Assembly: GCA_018820275.1 (NCBI GenBank)
Contig: JAHJOO010000034.1
Coordinates: 1-61,070, forward strand
DNA: 61,070 nt
Direction: 5' to 3'
Source of the DNA: Alphaproteobacteria bacterium
GTDB lineage: Bacteria; Pseudomonadota; Alphaproteobacteria; Caulobacterales; Caulobacteraceae
Part shown: in pieces, positions 16,067 to 24,927 of the stretch
How the letters are laid out: every line of letters starts with the position of its first letter
Numbering within the stretch: the stretch's first letter is position 1
Program-made: the position numbers and the translations under genes
Notes under the pieces: generated by a model
What the model saw: the letters and a program-made list of their open reading frames with translations, nothing else
Told to the model about the DNA's origin: nothing
Database searches by the model: none

Positions 16067-16377
16067 CGTAGTTCCTTTCCCGGTCCCTCGGAAAAGGCGA
16101 GGCGCGCCGCGCGGCTCAGACGATGCTTCGCCCCCGCCGGCGTTCGCCGTCGGAGAGCAGGAAGGCATGTCCTCACGCGTGGAAACGGATCACCAGACCT
16201 CGGGCCGCCCCGGCTCTTCGGCCGGAGTTCTGCAGTAAACGGGGCCGCGCACGATCCGTCGCCGGATGCTCGACCAGAACAGGGAACCTATCACAAAACC
16301 GCAAGATTTCAAAACGGCCGCTTCGCCTGCGGACGCAGCGCGGCAAATCCTCGCCGCCGCGGCGCGTGGCGAGGATT
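16067..16377. other. Intergenic region between fdxA and cdnL (311 bp)
   Basis: This holds the 3' end region of fdxA and the upstream region of cdnL, both on the minus strand. A perfect 11-bp inverted repeat lies at its fdxA end (see the separate entry). A comparatively AT-rich patch with TATCACAAAACCGCAAGATTT is around 16290-16315. No coding frame with convincing codon use and no RNA gene were recognised. Confidence 0.6.
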
Positions 16378-16378
16378 T
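16345..16378 (-). terminator. Hairpin at the 3' end of fdxA
   Basis: AAATCCTCGCC (16345-16355) and GGCGAGGATTT (16368-16378) are perfect 11-bp inverted repeats with a 12-nt GC-rich loop, touching the fdxA stop codon. On the minus strand the 3' arm ends in a short T-run (ATTTG), so it is a plausible but weak intrinsic terminator. Confidence 0.55.
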
Positions 16379-16719
16379 CAGCTGCCCTTGCCGGGCTTGT
16401 CGCTGAAATACTTCTCGAACTTGCCGGTCTCCCGCTCGAAGGACTCGGCGTCGGCGGGGGGGCGGCCCTTGACCGTGATGTTGGGCCAGACCTTGGCGTA
16501 TTCGGCGTTGACCTGCAGCCATTTGCCGTCCGGCTCGTCCTCGGTGTCGGGCTTGATGGCGTCGACGGGGCACTCCGGCTCGCACACGCCGCAGTCGATG
16601 CACTCGTCCGGGGCGATCACGAGAAAGTTCTCGCCCTCATAGAAGCAGTCGACCGGGCACACCTCGACGCAGTCCATGAATTTGCAGCGCACGCAGGCGT
16701 CGGTGACGATGTAGGTCAT
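16378..16719 (-). CDS. fdxA: 7Fe ferredoxin (ferredoxin II type)
   Basis: A 113-aa electron carrier with a [3Fe-4S] and a [4Fe-4S] cluster. The N-terminal cysteine set is C9, C12, C17, C21 and C25 ([17 protein letters not shown]); the second set is C40, C43, C46 and C50 ([12 protein letters not shown]), followed by VDAIKPD. The C-terminal half lacks cysteines, as in alphaproteobacterial FdxA. It lies 57 nt downstream of the S4-domain gene on the same strand and is probably cotranscribed with it. Confidence 0.95.
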   Translation of the reverse strand: MTYIVTDACVRCKFMDCVEVCPVDCFYEGENFLVIAPDECIDCGVCEPECPVDAIKPDTEDEPDGKWLQVNAEYAKVWPNITVKGRPPADAESFERETGKFEKYFSDKPGKGS

Positions 16720-16776
16720 GGGCGAAGGACGGGGCTCGGGGCGGGACCGGGCAGATGACCCCGCGCGCCCGCTCTG

Positions 16777-17064
16777 TCAACCGCCGGGGGGCGCCGCGTC
16801 GCGCCACAGGGCCCGCGCCTCCTCCGCCGGGCCGCGTCGCGCGCCAAAGGCGACCACCTCCACCTCCACCAGTCGGGCACCGGCGGGGAACAGCAGCCGG
16901 TCGCCGACGTGGACCGACCGGCTGGGCTTGTCGAGCCGGGTCTGGACCCCGCGGTGGGTCAGCCGCACGCGACCGGCCTCGACCATGGCCGCCGCCGCGG
17001 CCCGCGTCCGGGCGAAGCGCGCGCGCCACAGCCAGATGTCGACGCGGCAGGCGGCCCCGGTCAC
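16777..17064 (-). CDS. S4-domain RNA-binding protein (HslR/Hsp15-like)
   Basis: A 95-aa protein. RVDIWLWRARFARTRAAAAAM followed by VRLTHRGVQTRLDKPSRSVHVGD is the S4 RNA-binding fold of the HslR/YrfH (Hsp15) family, which binds free 50S subunits carrying stalled nascent chains. Start is GTG at 17064, overlapping the stop of the upstream MFS gene (GTGA), so it is probably coupled. The frame stays open far upstream, but only this part has S4 character. Confidence 0.85.
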   Translation of the reverse strand: MTGAACRVDIWLWRARFARTRAAAAAMVEAGRVRLTHRGVQTRLDKPSRSVHVGDRLLFPAGARLVEVEVVAFGARRGPAEEARALWRDAAPPGG

Positions 17065-18380
17065 GAGTCGGTGCCCCCGGCGTACGCCCGGGACAGCTTG
17101 CGGTACGGCGGCGAGTTGAAGGCCGCCAGCGTGGCCAGGATGCCGACCAGGCCGGCGACGGTGAAGACCAGGGCGATGCCCCGCGCGGGCCCTGTGCCGA
17201 ACCAGTCGCCGATGGCCGCGGCCCCGGCGCCGCCCTCCGACATGAAGGGAATGACCACGAACTGGGTCAGCGGCCCGATCAGGAAGGCGGTCAGCGGGCT
17301 GGCCGCCTGCTCCACCGACTGGGCGAAGCCGAACACCCGGCCCTGCCGCTCGAACGGCACGACCTTCTGCAGGGTGGTGTGCTCGGCCGCCTCGGCGAAC
17401 GGGCCCAGGAACATCCACAGGAAGGTCCCGGCGAACAGCAGCCAGATCCACGGCTGGATGGTGAACACCGCGGCCCCGCCCCAGGCGATCAGGTTGACGA
17501 TCATCAGGGTGCGCAGCGGGCTCCGGCCCAGCCCCGTCCTCGCGATGACCACGCCGGACAGGATGAAGCCGGTCGAGACCGCGCCCCACATCAGCCCCCA
17601 GTGCTCGACCTTCATCAGCGACAGGCCGTAGGCGTCCATCAGCGCCATGAAGATGCCGCCCAGGAAGTTGTTGAAGGTCGCGAACAGGATCAGGGCGAAC
17701 AGGCCCGGCACTCCGGCCACGACCTTCACCGTGCCCCTCAGGTCGACCCGGCGACGCCCCGGCGAGCCGTCCGCATTGGCCTCGGCGTGCGGGCGCGGCT
17801 CGTCCACCCCCACGAACCGCAGGTGAACGAAGGCGGCCGTGGTCAGGACCAGGGCGAAGGTCAGCGTGCCCTCCATCCCGGTCCGGGCCACCAGGAAGCC
17901 GGAGATGACAGAGGTGGTCAGAAAGCCGATGCCCGTGACCATGCCGACCAGGCCGTTGGCGCGGTCGCGCCGGTCCTCCGGCACCAGAACGGTCACCAGC
18001 GTCGGCAGGGCGATCGACCGGATGTTGCCGGCGATGACGCCCAGCATCACCAGGCCGACGAACAGCCACAGCACCGGCGAGGCCACGTTCCGCATCGCCG
18101 CCTCGCCGGCCGTGAGCAGCCGGGTAAGCCCGGCGGCGTAGAACAGGGCCGACACGATGCTGGACGCCATCATCACCCGCTTCTTGCGGTGGTGATCGAC
18201 CAGACTGCCCAGCCAGAAGGCCAGCCCTGCCGTCAGGACCAGATAGAGGCCCGCGATCATGCCCGTGGCGAACACCGACCGGGTCTCCAGAAAGATCCAG
18301 AAGGTGACCGCGAACCAGACCGTGAAATTGGTGACGTTGGCGACCAGGTTGTTGGCCAGCAGGTGATGGAACGGGGTCAT
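17061..18380 (-). CDS. MFS transporter
   Basis: A 439-aa polytopic protein beginning MTPFHHLLANNLVANVTNFT, with about 12 hydrophobic segments and a motif A-like loop VDHHRKKRVMMASS after helix 2. It resembles macrolide-efflux or MFS_1 permeases that start with a short cytosolic helix; the substrate is unknown. A basic loop with ANADGSPGRRRVDL is central. ATG at 18380 is taken as the start; the open frame continues upstream into the helicase gene but is not coding-like there. It is coupled downstream to the S4 gene by a GTGA overlap. Confidence 0.82.
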   Translation of the reverse strand: MTPFHHLLANNLVANVTNFTVWFAVTFWIFLETRSVFATGMIAGLYLVLTAGLAFWLGSLVDHHRKKRVMMASSIVSALFYAAGLTRLLTAGEAAMRNVASPVLWLFVGLVMLGVIAGNIRSIALPTLVTVLVPEDRRDRANGLVGMVTGIGFLTTSVISGFLVARTGMEGTLTFALVLTTAAFVHLRFVGVDEPRPHAEANADGSPGRRRVDLRGTVKVVAGVPGLFALILFATFNNFLGGIFMALMDAYGLSLMKVEHWGLMWGAVSTGFILSGVVIARTGLGRSPLRTLMIVNLIAWGGAAVFTIQPWIWLLFAGTFLWMFLGPFAEAAEHTTLQKVVPFERQGRVFGFAQSVEQAASPLTAFLIGPLTQFVVIPFMSEGGAGAAAIGDWFGTGPARGIALVFTVAGLVGILATLAAFNSPPYRKLSRAYAGGTDS

Positions 18381-18412
18381 GCCGACCTGAAAAGCGCGGG
18401 AAGCGTCGCGGT

Positions 18413-20839
18413 TCAAGCCCGCGGTTTGCGACGTCGTTTCCGCGCGACGCGCGCCGGCGGGATGGGCTGGGCGAGACCGGCGAGGGCCGCGAACGGCGAG
18501 GCCGGAATCCGGGCCTCCCCCCGCGCCGGCTTCGCGCGCGGCGGCCGCAGGGCCTTCGCCAGTTCGGCGGCCTGTTTTTCCGACAGCGTCAGCTCGTCCA
18601 GCGCCGCCGCGTCCAGCCGGCCCTGACCGGCGGCGCGCAGTTCGGCCAGGCGCTCCAGCGCCTCCAGCGGCAGGGTCAGGCCGCCCGCCGCGCGCAGCCC
18701 CCGCGCCGACAGGGCCCGCGCCGCGCTTGGCTCCGCGCCCTCGCGCGCCCAGAAGGCCTGGGCGAAGGCACGGCCGCGCGCCTTCTGGTCTGCGGGCAGC
18801 CAGACGGAATGGGCCCCGACCCGCACGCCGAAGGTCTTCAGCGTGCGCCGCTCGACCTGGCTCAGGGCCGACAGCTCCCCCTCCACGTCGCGGCGGGCCA
18901 GCACGCCGCCCGCCTCCACCAGCCGGAAGGCCAGCCCGCGCGTCAGCCCTTTCAGGGCCCCGCTCTCCAGCGCGCGCCTGAGCCGCGACAGACCGCGCAG
19001 CGCCCGGCCCGCCTCCTGCGCCAGCCAGGCCTCGATCCGTCGCCGCGCCCGCTCGCGCGCGGCCTCCACGCCCTGGTCGCCGATCAGTCGCACGCGGGGC
19101 GACCAGGGGTCCTCGCCCGCCACCCGGGCCACCAGTTCGCCGCGCCACAGCACCGCCCCGTCGGGCAGGACGGCGAAAGCCTCGTCCGCGTCGGCCGCCA
19201 GCCGGCCGAGGCGTCGCGCCACCTCCGGCTCCACGGCGCGTTGGGCGAGGCGGCGCTGCGACGGGTGGGCCCCCGCGTCGCGGTCGGCGACGAAGCGCAG
19301 ACCGTCGATGCGGCCCAGTTCGGTTCCCTCGATCGAGACGGCGCCGCCTGCATCCACCTGGACCGCGGCCTCGTCCTCGGCATGCAGGGCGCGCATCAGG
19401 GCGGTGGTCTTGCGGTCGACGAAGCGCGCCGTCAGCCGGGCGTGCAGGGCGTCGGACAGCCGGTCCTCCAGCGCCCGCGTCCGCTCGCGCCAGTGGGGGG
19501 CGTTCTCCAGCCAGTCCGGCCGGGCGGCGACGTAGGACAGGGTGCGGATGCCGGCCAGCCGCGCCGACAGCTGGTCGATCTGCCCGTCCTCGTGGTCCAG
19601 CCCGCGGAACCGCTTGGAAATCCAGTCCTCGGGCAAACGTCCGGTCGGCCCGATCAGGGCGTGGAACACCTCCATCGTCAGTTTGAAGTGCTCGTCGGCC
19701 GTCGTCTTCTGGAAGTCCGGCACCTGGCAGGCGTCCCACAGCCGCATCAGGCTGCCGCGCGACCTCGCGATGCGCTGCACCTCCTCGTCCTGCACCGCGC
19801 GGCGCAGCAGGGTCTCGTCCAGCGCCTGACCGGTCAGGTGCAGCCCCGCCCGCCGCGGCGGCTCGGTCAGCGACCGCAGCAGGTCGGGCAGGCTGTCGAA
19901 GTCCAGCTTGCCGTTGCGCCATTCGGCGCCCTCGACGGGATCGAAGCGGTGCTCGACCACCTGTTCGACCAGATCACCGTCCAGATCGTCGGCCTCGCCC
20001 GTCACGCCGAAGGTGCCGTCGCGCAGGTGCCGGCCCGCGCGCCCGGCGATCTGGCCGATCTCGTGCGCGTGCAGCCAGCGGGTCCGCCGCCCGTCGAACT
20101 TCCGCAGGCCGGCGAAGGCCACATGGTCGACGTCCATGTTCAGCCCCATGCCGATGGCGTCGGTCGCCACCAGAAAGTCGACCTCGCCCGACTGGAACAG
20201 CTCGACCTGGGCGTTGCGGGTGCGCGGGCTCAGCGCGCCCATGACGATGGCGGCGCCGCCCCTTTGGCGCCGGATCAGCTCGGCGATGGCGTAGACCTGC
20301 TCGGCCGAGAAGGCGACGACGGCGCTGCGGCGGGGCAGGCGGGTCAGCTTCTTCGGCCCCGCGTAGCTGAGCGTGGACAGCCGATCGCGCGACTGGATCT
20401 CGACGTCCTCGACCAGCCGCCGCATCAGCGGCTCCATGGTCCCCGCGCCCAGGAACATCGTCTCCTGTCGGCCCCGCGCGTGCAGCAGGCGGTGGGTGAA
20501 CACGTGCCCCCGCTCGGGATCGGCGACCAGCTGGATCTCGTCGACGGCGAGGAAGTCGACCGACCGCTCCATCGGCATGGCCTCGACGGTGCAGACGTGG
20601 AACCGCGCGTGCGGCGGGCTGATCTTCTCCTCGCCGGTGACCAGAGCGACCGAGGCCTTGCCGGCGCGGGCCACGATTCGTTCGTAGATCTCGCGCGCCA
20701 GCAGCCGCAGCGGCAGGCCGATCATGCCCGAGCCGTGACCCAGCATCCGCTCGACCGCGAGATGGGTCTTGCCGGTGTTGGTGGGGCCCAGGACGGCGAT
20801 GACGCGGCCCGGCGCCCGGCCTGTGCCGCGGTCGCTCAT
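18413..20839 (-). CDS. Suv3/MgpS-like superfamily 2 RNA helicase
   Basis: An 808-aa SF2 helicase. Walker A is GPTNTGKT (residues 18-25), motif II is AVDEIQLVADPERG, motif III region is FLGAGTMEPL, and the helicase C motifs VDFLVATDAIGMGLNMDV and QIAGRAGRHLRDGTFG follow. This pattern matches mitochondrial SUV3 and its alphaproteobacterial relatives. The C-terminal half is Ala/Arg-rich and ends with a basic tail (RKRRRKPRA). Start: ATG at 20839 places Walker A near residue 20; upstream in-frame ATGs (20896, 20950) are possible. RNA unwinding or decay is the family role. Confidence 0.88.
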   Translation of the reverse strand: MSDRGTGRAPGRVIAVLGPTNTGKTHLAVERMLGHGSGMIGLPLRLLAREIYERIVARAGKASVALVTGEEKISPPHARFHVCTVEAMPMERSVDFLAVDEIQLVADPERGHVFTHRLLHARGRQETMFLGAGTMEPLMRRLVEDVEIQSRDRLSTLSYAGPKKLTRLPRRSAVVAFSAEQVYAIAELIRRQRGGAAIVMGALSPRTRNAQVELFQSGEVDFLVATDAIGMGLNMDVDHVAFAGLRKFDGRRTRWLHAHEIGQIAGRAGRHLRDGTFGVTGEADDLDGDLVEQVVEHRFDPVEGAEWRNGKLDFDSLPDLLRSLTEPPRRAGLHLTGQALDETLLRRAVQDEEVQRIARSRGSLMRLWDACQVPDFQKTTADEHFKLTMEVFHALIGPTGRLPEDWISKRFRGLDHEDGQIDQLSARLAGIRTLSYVAARPDWLENAPHWRERTRALEDRLSDALHARLTARFVDRKTTALMRALHAEDEAAVQVDAGGAVSIEGTELGRIDGLRFVADRDAGAHPSQRRLAQRAVEPEVARRLGRLAADADEAFAVLPDGAVLWRGELVARVAGEDPWSPRVRLIGDQGVEAARERARRRIEAWLAQEAGRALRGLSRLRRALESGALKGLTRGLAFRLVEAGGVLARRDVEGELSALSQVERRTLKTFGVRVGAHSVWLPADQKARGRAFAQAFWAREGAEPSAARALSARGLRAAGGLTLPLEALERLAELRAAGQGRLDAAALDELTLSEKQAAELAKALRPPRAKPARGEARIPASPFAALAGLAQPIPPARVARKRRRKPRA

Positions 20840-21097
20840 GATGGGATCAAGGTGGCCCCGCGCGTCCGGTTCCTCAAGCGTCGCCGCGCGCGTCATGGCG
20901 ACGCCTAACGCCGGCGCGGCGCCGCCCGGAACAGGCGCGAAACGAATCATGACCGAATCGCAGACTCGGCCCGATTCCCGATCCGTTCACCGCAAGATAT
21001 TGTATCTGAAGATGGATTAACCACAATCGGAAAACGCCGGGCTCGGGGCGCTCAACGCTTCCCCTCGCCGCGCCGATCCGTTAGGTCACGCCCCGAC

Positions 21098-21174
21098 GGC
21101 CCCGTAGCTCAGCCGCATAGAGCAAGGCTTTCCTAAAGCCGAGGTCGGAGGTTGGAGTCCTCCCGGGGTCGCCA
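21098..21174 (+). tRNA. tRNA-Arg (anticodon CCT), CCA encoded, with swapped C19-G56 tertiary pair
   Basis: Cloverleaf read by hand: acceptor GGCCCCG (21098-21104) with CGGGGTC (21164-21170), discriminator G, encoded CCA (21172-21174). D-stem GCTC/GAGC. Anticodon stem GGCT/AGCC around loop TTCCTAA (anticodon CCT, Arg AGG). T-stem GGAGG/CCTCC. The D-loop AGCCGCATA has A20, the arginine identity base. The normally invariant G19 is C and the T-loop is TTGGAGT, so C56 is G: the long-range pair appears swapped to C19-G56. The first anticodon-stem position is an A/G mismatch. Confidence 0.9.
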
Positions 21175-21249
21175 GCTGCCATCAGGCGGCCGTGATGACC
21201 GCCGCCATCGCGGAAACGGGGCGGGAAGGACGGTGGTCCGGACTGTGCG

Positions 21250-21660
21250 TCACTTCCACTTCCGCCCTTCGCCGTGCTTGCCGACGCTCTGCCACTCGTC
21301 CGGACCGGCGCCCCGACGCCATTGCTCGACCACCAGCCAGCCCTTGAGCGGGCGCAGGACCGCGAGGCAGGCGAGCGCGAGCAGCGGGAAGGTCACCACC
21401 AGGTGCACCCAGATCGGCGGGCGCACGGTGAAGTCGAACGCCATGAAGGCGACCATGCCCAGCGTCCCGACCAGGCTCATGCCGAAGAAGGCCGGCCCGT
21501 CCGCCGGATCCGCGAAGCGGTAGTCGAGACCGCAGGCCGGGCAGGCGTCCCGGATCTTCAGGAAACCGCGCAGCAGCGGGCCCTCGCCACAGCGGGGACA
21601 GCGGCAGCGCAGCCCCAGCCAGAGGGCGTCCGGACGGGGGGTAGGAGAGGGACCTGTCAT
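21250..21660 (-). CDS. DUF983 family membrane protein
   Basis: A 136-aa protein. Two zinc-ribbon-like cysteine pairs, CRCPRCGEGPLLRGFL and CPACGLDYRF, are followed by a GPAFF motif and two membrane helices (SLVGTLGMVAFMAFDF and HLVVTFPLLALACLAVL), then a soluble tail PLKGWLVVEQWRRGAG. This is the DUF983 layout; some members are encoded near cytochrome oxidase genes, but that context is absent here. Function unknown. Confidence 0.85.
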   Translation of the reverse strand: MTGPSPTPRPDALWLGLRCRCPRCGEGPLLRGFLKIRDACPACGLDYRFADPADGPAFFGMSLVGTLGMVAFMAFDFTVRPPIWVHLVVTFPLLALACLAVLRPLKGWLVVEQWRRGAGPDEWQSVGKHGEGRKWK

Positions 21661-21816
21661 CGGCCGTCAGGTGTGCCCTCGAGGCCCCTTCTGCAAGCCT
21701 TCGTGGCCGGCGCATCGCGGTTGGCGGTTGTACCGATGTTGCGCCGCAGCAACCGCGGGTAACGTCGGTTGACGAGTCGCCTCCAGCGGCGCACAACGCC
21801 GAAGTTGGGGGCCGAA

Positions 21817-21936
21817 ATGATCAGTGTCATCAAACATTTGCTGAAGCGGCCGTTCTGCGTTCACGTGTTCCACTACAGCCGCAGCCGGCCCGGATATCTC
21901 GTCTGCAACAAGTGCCGCCTGTACCGCCGCGCCTGA
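21817..21936 (+). CDS. Small basic 39-aa CxxC protein
   Basis: An open frame of 39 codons beginning MISVIKHLLKRPFCVHVFHY and ending in a cysteine pair VCNKCRLYRRA. The residues are strongly basic with aromatic residues and three cysteines (C14, then CNKC), suggesting a small metal- or nucleic-acid-binding peptide. Codons are mostly G/C-ending. It sits 60 nt upstream of the 968-aa secreted protein on the same strand. No family recognised; the coding call rests on composition and position. Confidence 0.45.
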   Translation: MISVIKHLLKRPFCVHVFHYSRSRPGYLVCNKCRLYRRA

Positions 21937-21996
21937 CCTGGCCGGTCACGCCCCGTTAACCGCGGTGAAACCGCGCGCGGGCCAGGGTGCGCGCGC

Positions 21997-24903
21997 ATGT
22001 CCGCGCGCCGCACCTCCCGCCGGGTTCTGAACTCGACCGTGGCCCTGGCCGCGGCCGGGGCCGTGGCGCTGGCGCCGGTCCTGCCCCTGGCCCAGGAATA
22101 CCAGGCCGCCCCGGTGGACCCCGTCGCCATCCGCATCGGCGCCGCGGCCGACTACACCCGTCTGGAGTTCGCCGGCGTCGTCGGCGCCCGCTCCCGGATC
22201 TCGATCGACGGCCGCCGCGTCGTCGTCCGAATCGGCACGACCGCTGCCCCCGACGTCTCGCGTCTGAAGGTCGACCCGCCCGAGGGCGTGGAGGCAGTCG
22301 AGACCCGCGCGGTCCAGGGCGGCACCGAACTGGTGCTGACCCTCGCCGAGGGGGCCGAGGCGCGCACCGGCACGGCCGACGGCGCGGTGTTCCTGAACCT
22401 CTACGCCCCCGGGCGCGCCCCGGAACCGGTCAAGGACGAGACGGTCGCGACCGCCGGCGTCCCGACCGTTCCCGTGCGGGTCGACGCGTCGGCCCGAACG
22501 GCGACGCTGAAGTTCGACTGGCCCTCGTCCGTGGGCGCCGCGGTCTTCCGCCGCGGCGACGCGGTCTGGGTCGTGTTCGACGCCGCCGCCAAACTGGACC
22601 TTGCCAGCGACGCCGATCTGGGCCCCGCCGGCGCGGCCCGCTGGGCCGCCGGGCCCGACTATGTCGCCCTGCGCATCGAGGCCCCCCGGGACCTGGCCGT
22701 CTCCGCCTCCGCCGAGGGCGGGACCTGGACCGTTCGCATCGGCGGCGAGGCCGCGGGGGCGAGCGGCGTCAGCGTCGATCGCGACCCGTCGGGCGAGCCG
22801 GCCTTGGTGTTCAACATGGCCGGCTCGGGCCGGGCCGTCTGGCTGACCGATCCGGTGGTCGGCGACCGCTTCGCCGCCGTCACGGCCGTGGGCCCCGCCA
22901 AGGGCTTCCCCCAGCGCCGCCGCACCGTCGATCTGCACGTCCTGCCCTCGGCCCAGGGCCTGGCCATCGAGACGGGTGCCGACGATCTGAGCATCGTCGC
23001 CGACGGCGACCGCGTGGTGGTCTCGCGCCCGCGTGGCCTGATCCTGTCGTCGCCGACCGCCCTCCTCGACGCGGCCGGCGACCCGGCCGACGGAGCGCCG
23101 CGCAAGGCGCCCAATCCGGCCCTCATCCTCGAGGCCTGGAGGGCCCCCGACGAGGGCGGCTTCCTGGCCCGTCACCGCACGCTTCAGGCCGAGGCCGCCG
23201 AAGAGGGCGCGGCCGCCGCCGACGATCCGCGCGCGCCGGCGGAGAAGCGTCTCGCCTACGCCCGCTTCCTCGTGGGATCGGGCCTCGGCCACGAGGCCGT
23301 GGGCACCCTGAACGCCCTGGTCGACGTCCAGCCCGGCATGCTGGGCGAGGCCGAGGTGCGCGGTCTCCGCGCCGCCGCCCGGGTCTCCATCGGACGGCTG
23401 GAGGAGGCCCAGGCCGACCTGTCCGGGGCCGCGCTCGCCGGCGACCCCTCGGCCCGGGCGTGGCTGGGCCTGATCGCCAGCCGCAACGGAGACTGGGAAG
23501 AGGCCCGCCGCCAGTTCACGGCCGCCGCCGGAGTGGTGGACGCCTTCCCGCCGGAATGGCGCGCCCGCTTCGCCTGCGCCCATGCCCTGGCCGCCGTGGA
23601 GCTCGGCGATCTCGAGGCCGCCCGCGCCCTGATCGCCTATGCGCTCAGCCAGGAGATCGGGGCCGCCGAGCAACTGCGGATCCGCCTCGTCCAGGCCCGC
23701 CTGTTCGAAACTTCCGGCGAGCTGGACAAGGCGGGCGCCGTGTTCGCGGCGGTGGGCCGGGCCCCCGACGACGCCGTCGCCGTGCCCGCCCGCCTCGGCG
23801 TCGTGCGGATCGGTCTGGCGCGCGGGACGATGACGCCGAGGGCCGCCGCGACCGAGCTCGAGGTGCTGCGCTGGCGCTGGCGCGGCGACGCCACCGAGCT
23901 GGAGGTGATCCGCACCCTCGGCCGTCTGTATCTGTCCCAGGGCCTCTATCGCGAAGCCCTGACGGCGCTGCGTGCCGCCGGCCCCCGCATGGCGGCCATG
24001 CCGGGCGGCGTCGAACTCCAGGCCGACGTCCAGGCCGCCTTCCGCATGCTGTTCCTCGAGGGCGGCGCCGACGGCCTGCAGCCGATCCAGGCGCTGGGGC
24101 TGTTCTACGACTTCCGCGAACTGACGCCGATCGGCGCCGACGGCGACGAGATGGTGCGCCGCCTGGCGCGCCGCCTGATCGACGTCGACCTGCTGGACCA
24201 GGCCGCCGAGCTGCTGAAGTACCAGGTCGACCAGAGGCTGGAGGGCGTGGCCCGGGCGGTGGTCGCGACCGACCTCGCCACCGTCTACCTGATGGACCGC
24301 CAGCCCGAAGCGGCGCTCCAGGCCATCTGGTCGACCCGCACCACGCTGCTGCCGTCGGAGCTCAACGCCGAGCGCCGCGCGCTGGAGGCGCGGGCCCTGA
24401 TGGACCTGGGCCGCTTCGATCATGCGCTCGAGGTTCTGGGCGACGACGCCGCGCCGGCCGCGCTGGAGGTCCGGGCTGAAATTCTGTGGAAGCAGGAAAA
24501 CTGGGCCGGCGCGGGCGCGCTGTACGAGCGGCTGCTGGGCGACCGGCATCTGGACGCCACCGCCCCCCTGTCGGCGGCCGAGGAGACCCGGCTGGTCCGC
24601 GCCGGGGTCGGCTATTCGCTGGGCCGGGACGACGCCGGCCTCTCCCGTCTGGCCCAGCGCTACGCGCCCTTCGTGGAAAAGGCCCGCAATCCCGACGCCC
24701 TGCGCGTGGCGCTCTACGATCCGCTGACCCTGTCCTCGCCCGCCGGTCTGGCGACGGCGATCCAGAGCTCCAGCACCTTCACCGGCTGGGTCGAGGGCGC
24801 CCGGGCGAAGTTCCGCGCCCAGACCCCGGCGGCGGCCCGAACGCAAACGGGCGGAGCGACGCCCGCCGCTCCGCCCGCCCGACCGGCGCCCGCAGGCGCC
24901 TGA
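21997..24903 (+). CDS. Large exported repeat protein (beta-rich N-terminal half, TPR-like C-terminal half)
   Basis: A 968-aa protein with an N-terminal basic stretch and signal sequence (about 1-33, ending PLAQEY). Residues of about 40-350 show repeated strand patterns (IRIGAAADYTRLEFAG, ARTATLKFDWPS, YVALRIEAPRDLAV) resembling AMIN-like domains. Residues of about 370-900 are alanine-rich paired helices typical of TPR/SEL-like solenoids (ARAWLGLIASRNGDWEEARR, LFETSGELDKAGAVFAAVGR). The last 30 residues are Pro/Ala-rich. A cell-envelope scaffold role is inferred from architecture only. It is convergent with HU. Confidence 0.7.
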   Translation: MSARRTSRRVLNSTVALAAAGAVALAPVLPLAQEYQAAPVDPVAIRIGAAADYTRLEFAGVVGARSRISIDGRRVVVRIGTTAAPDVSRLKVDPPEGVEAVETRAVQGGTELVLTLAEGAEARTGTADGAVFLNLYAPGRAPEPVKDETVATAGVPTVPVRVDASARTATLKFDWPSSVGAAVFRRGDAVWVVFDAAAKLDLASDADLGPAGAARWAAGPDYVALRIEAPRDLAVSASAEGGTWTVRIGGEAAGASGVSVDRDPSGEPALVFNMAGSGRAVWLTDPVVGDRFAAVTAVGPAKGFPQRRRTVDLHVLPSAQGLAIETGADDLSIVADGDRVVVSRPRGLILSSPTALLDAAGDPADGAPRKAPNPALILEAWRAPDEGGFLARHRTLQAEAAEEGAAAADDPRAPAEKRLAYARFLVGSGLGHEAVGTLNALVDVQPGMLGEAEVRGLRAAARVSIGRLEEAQADLSGAALAGDPSARAWLGLIASRNGDWEEARRQFTAAAGVVDAFPPEWRARFACAHALAAVELGDLEAARALIAYALSQEIGAAEQLRIRLVQARLFETSGELDKAGAVFAAVGRAPDDAVAVPARLGVVRIGLARGTMTPRAAATELEVLRWRWRGDATELEVIRTLGRLYLSQGLYREALTALRAAGPRMAAMPGGVELQADVQAAFRMLFLEGGADGLQPIQALGLFYDFRELTPIGADGDEMVRRLARRLIDVDLLDQAAELLKYQVDQRLEGVARAVVATDLATVYLMDRQPEAALQAIWSTRTTLLPSELNAERRALEARALMDLGRFDHALEVLGDDAAPAALEVRAEILWKQENWAGAGALYERLLGDRHLDATAPLSAAEETRLVRAGVGYSLGRDDAGLSRLAQRYAPFVEKARNPDALRVALYDPLTLSSPAGLATAIQSSSTFTGWVEGARAKFRAQTPAAARTQTGGATPAAPPARPAPAGA

Positions 24904-24911
24904 TCCTTCAA

Positions 24912-24927
24912 TGAGCCGAAGGGCTCA
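24912..24927 (-). terminator. Short hairpin at the 3' end of the HU gene
   Basis: TGAGCC (24912-24917) and GGCTCA (24922-24927) form a perfect 6-bp stem with a GAAG loop, overlapping the HU stop codon. There is no U-tract, so it is a weak candidate terminator in the 21-bp gap to the convergent large gene. Confidence 0.35.

Noticed and set aside
16345..16378. Riboswitch or attenuator upstream of cdnL
   Set aside because: The inverted repeat is at the fdxA stop, about 280 nt from cdnL, and matches no known aptamer; a terminator is simpler.
21098..21174. tRNA gene as an integration (att) site
   Set aside because: No integrase, direct repeat of the tRNA 3' end or mobile gene nearby.
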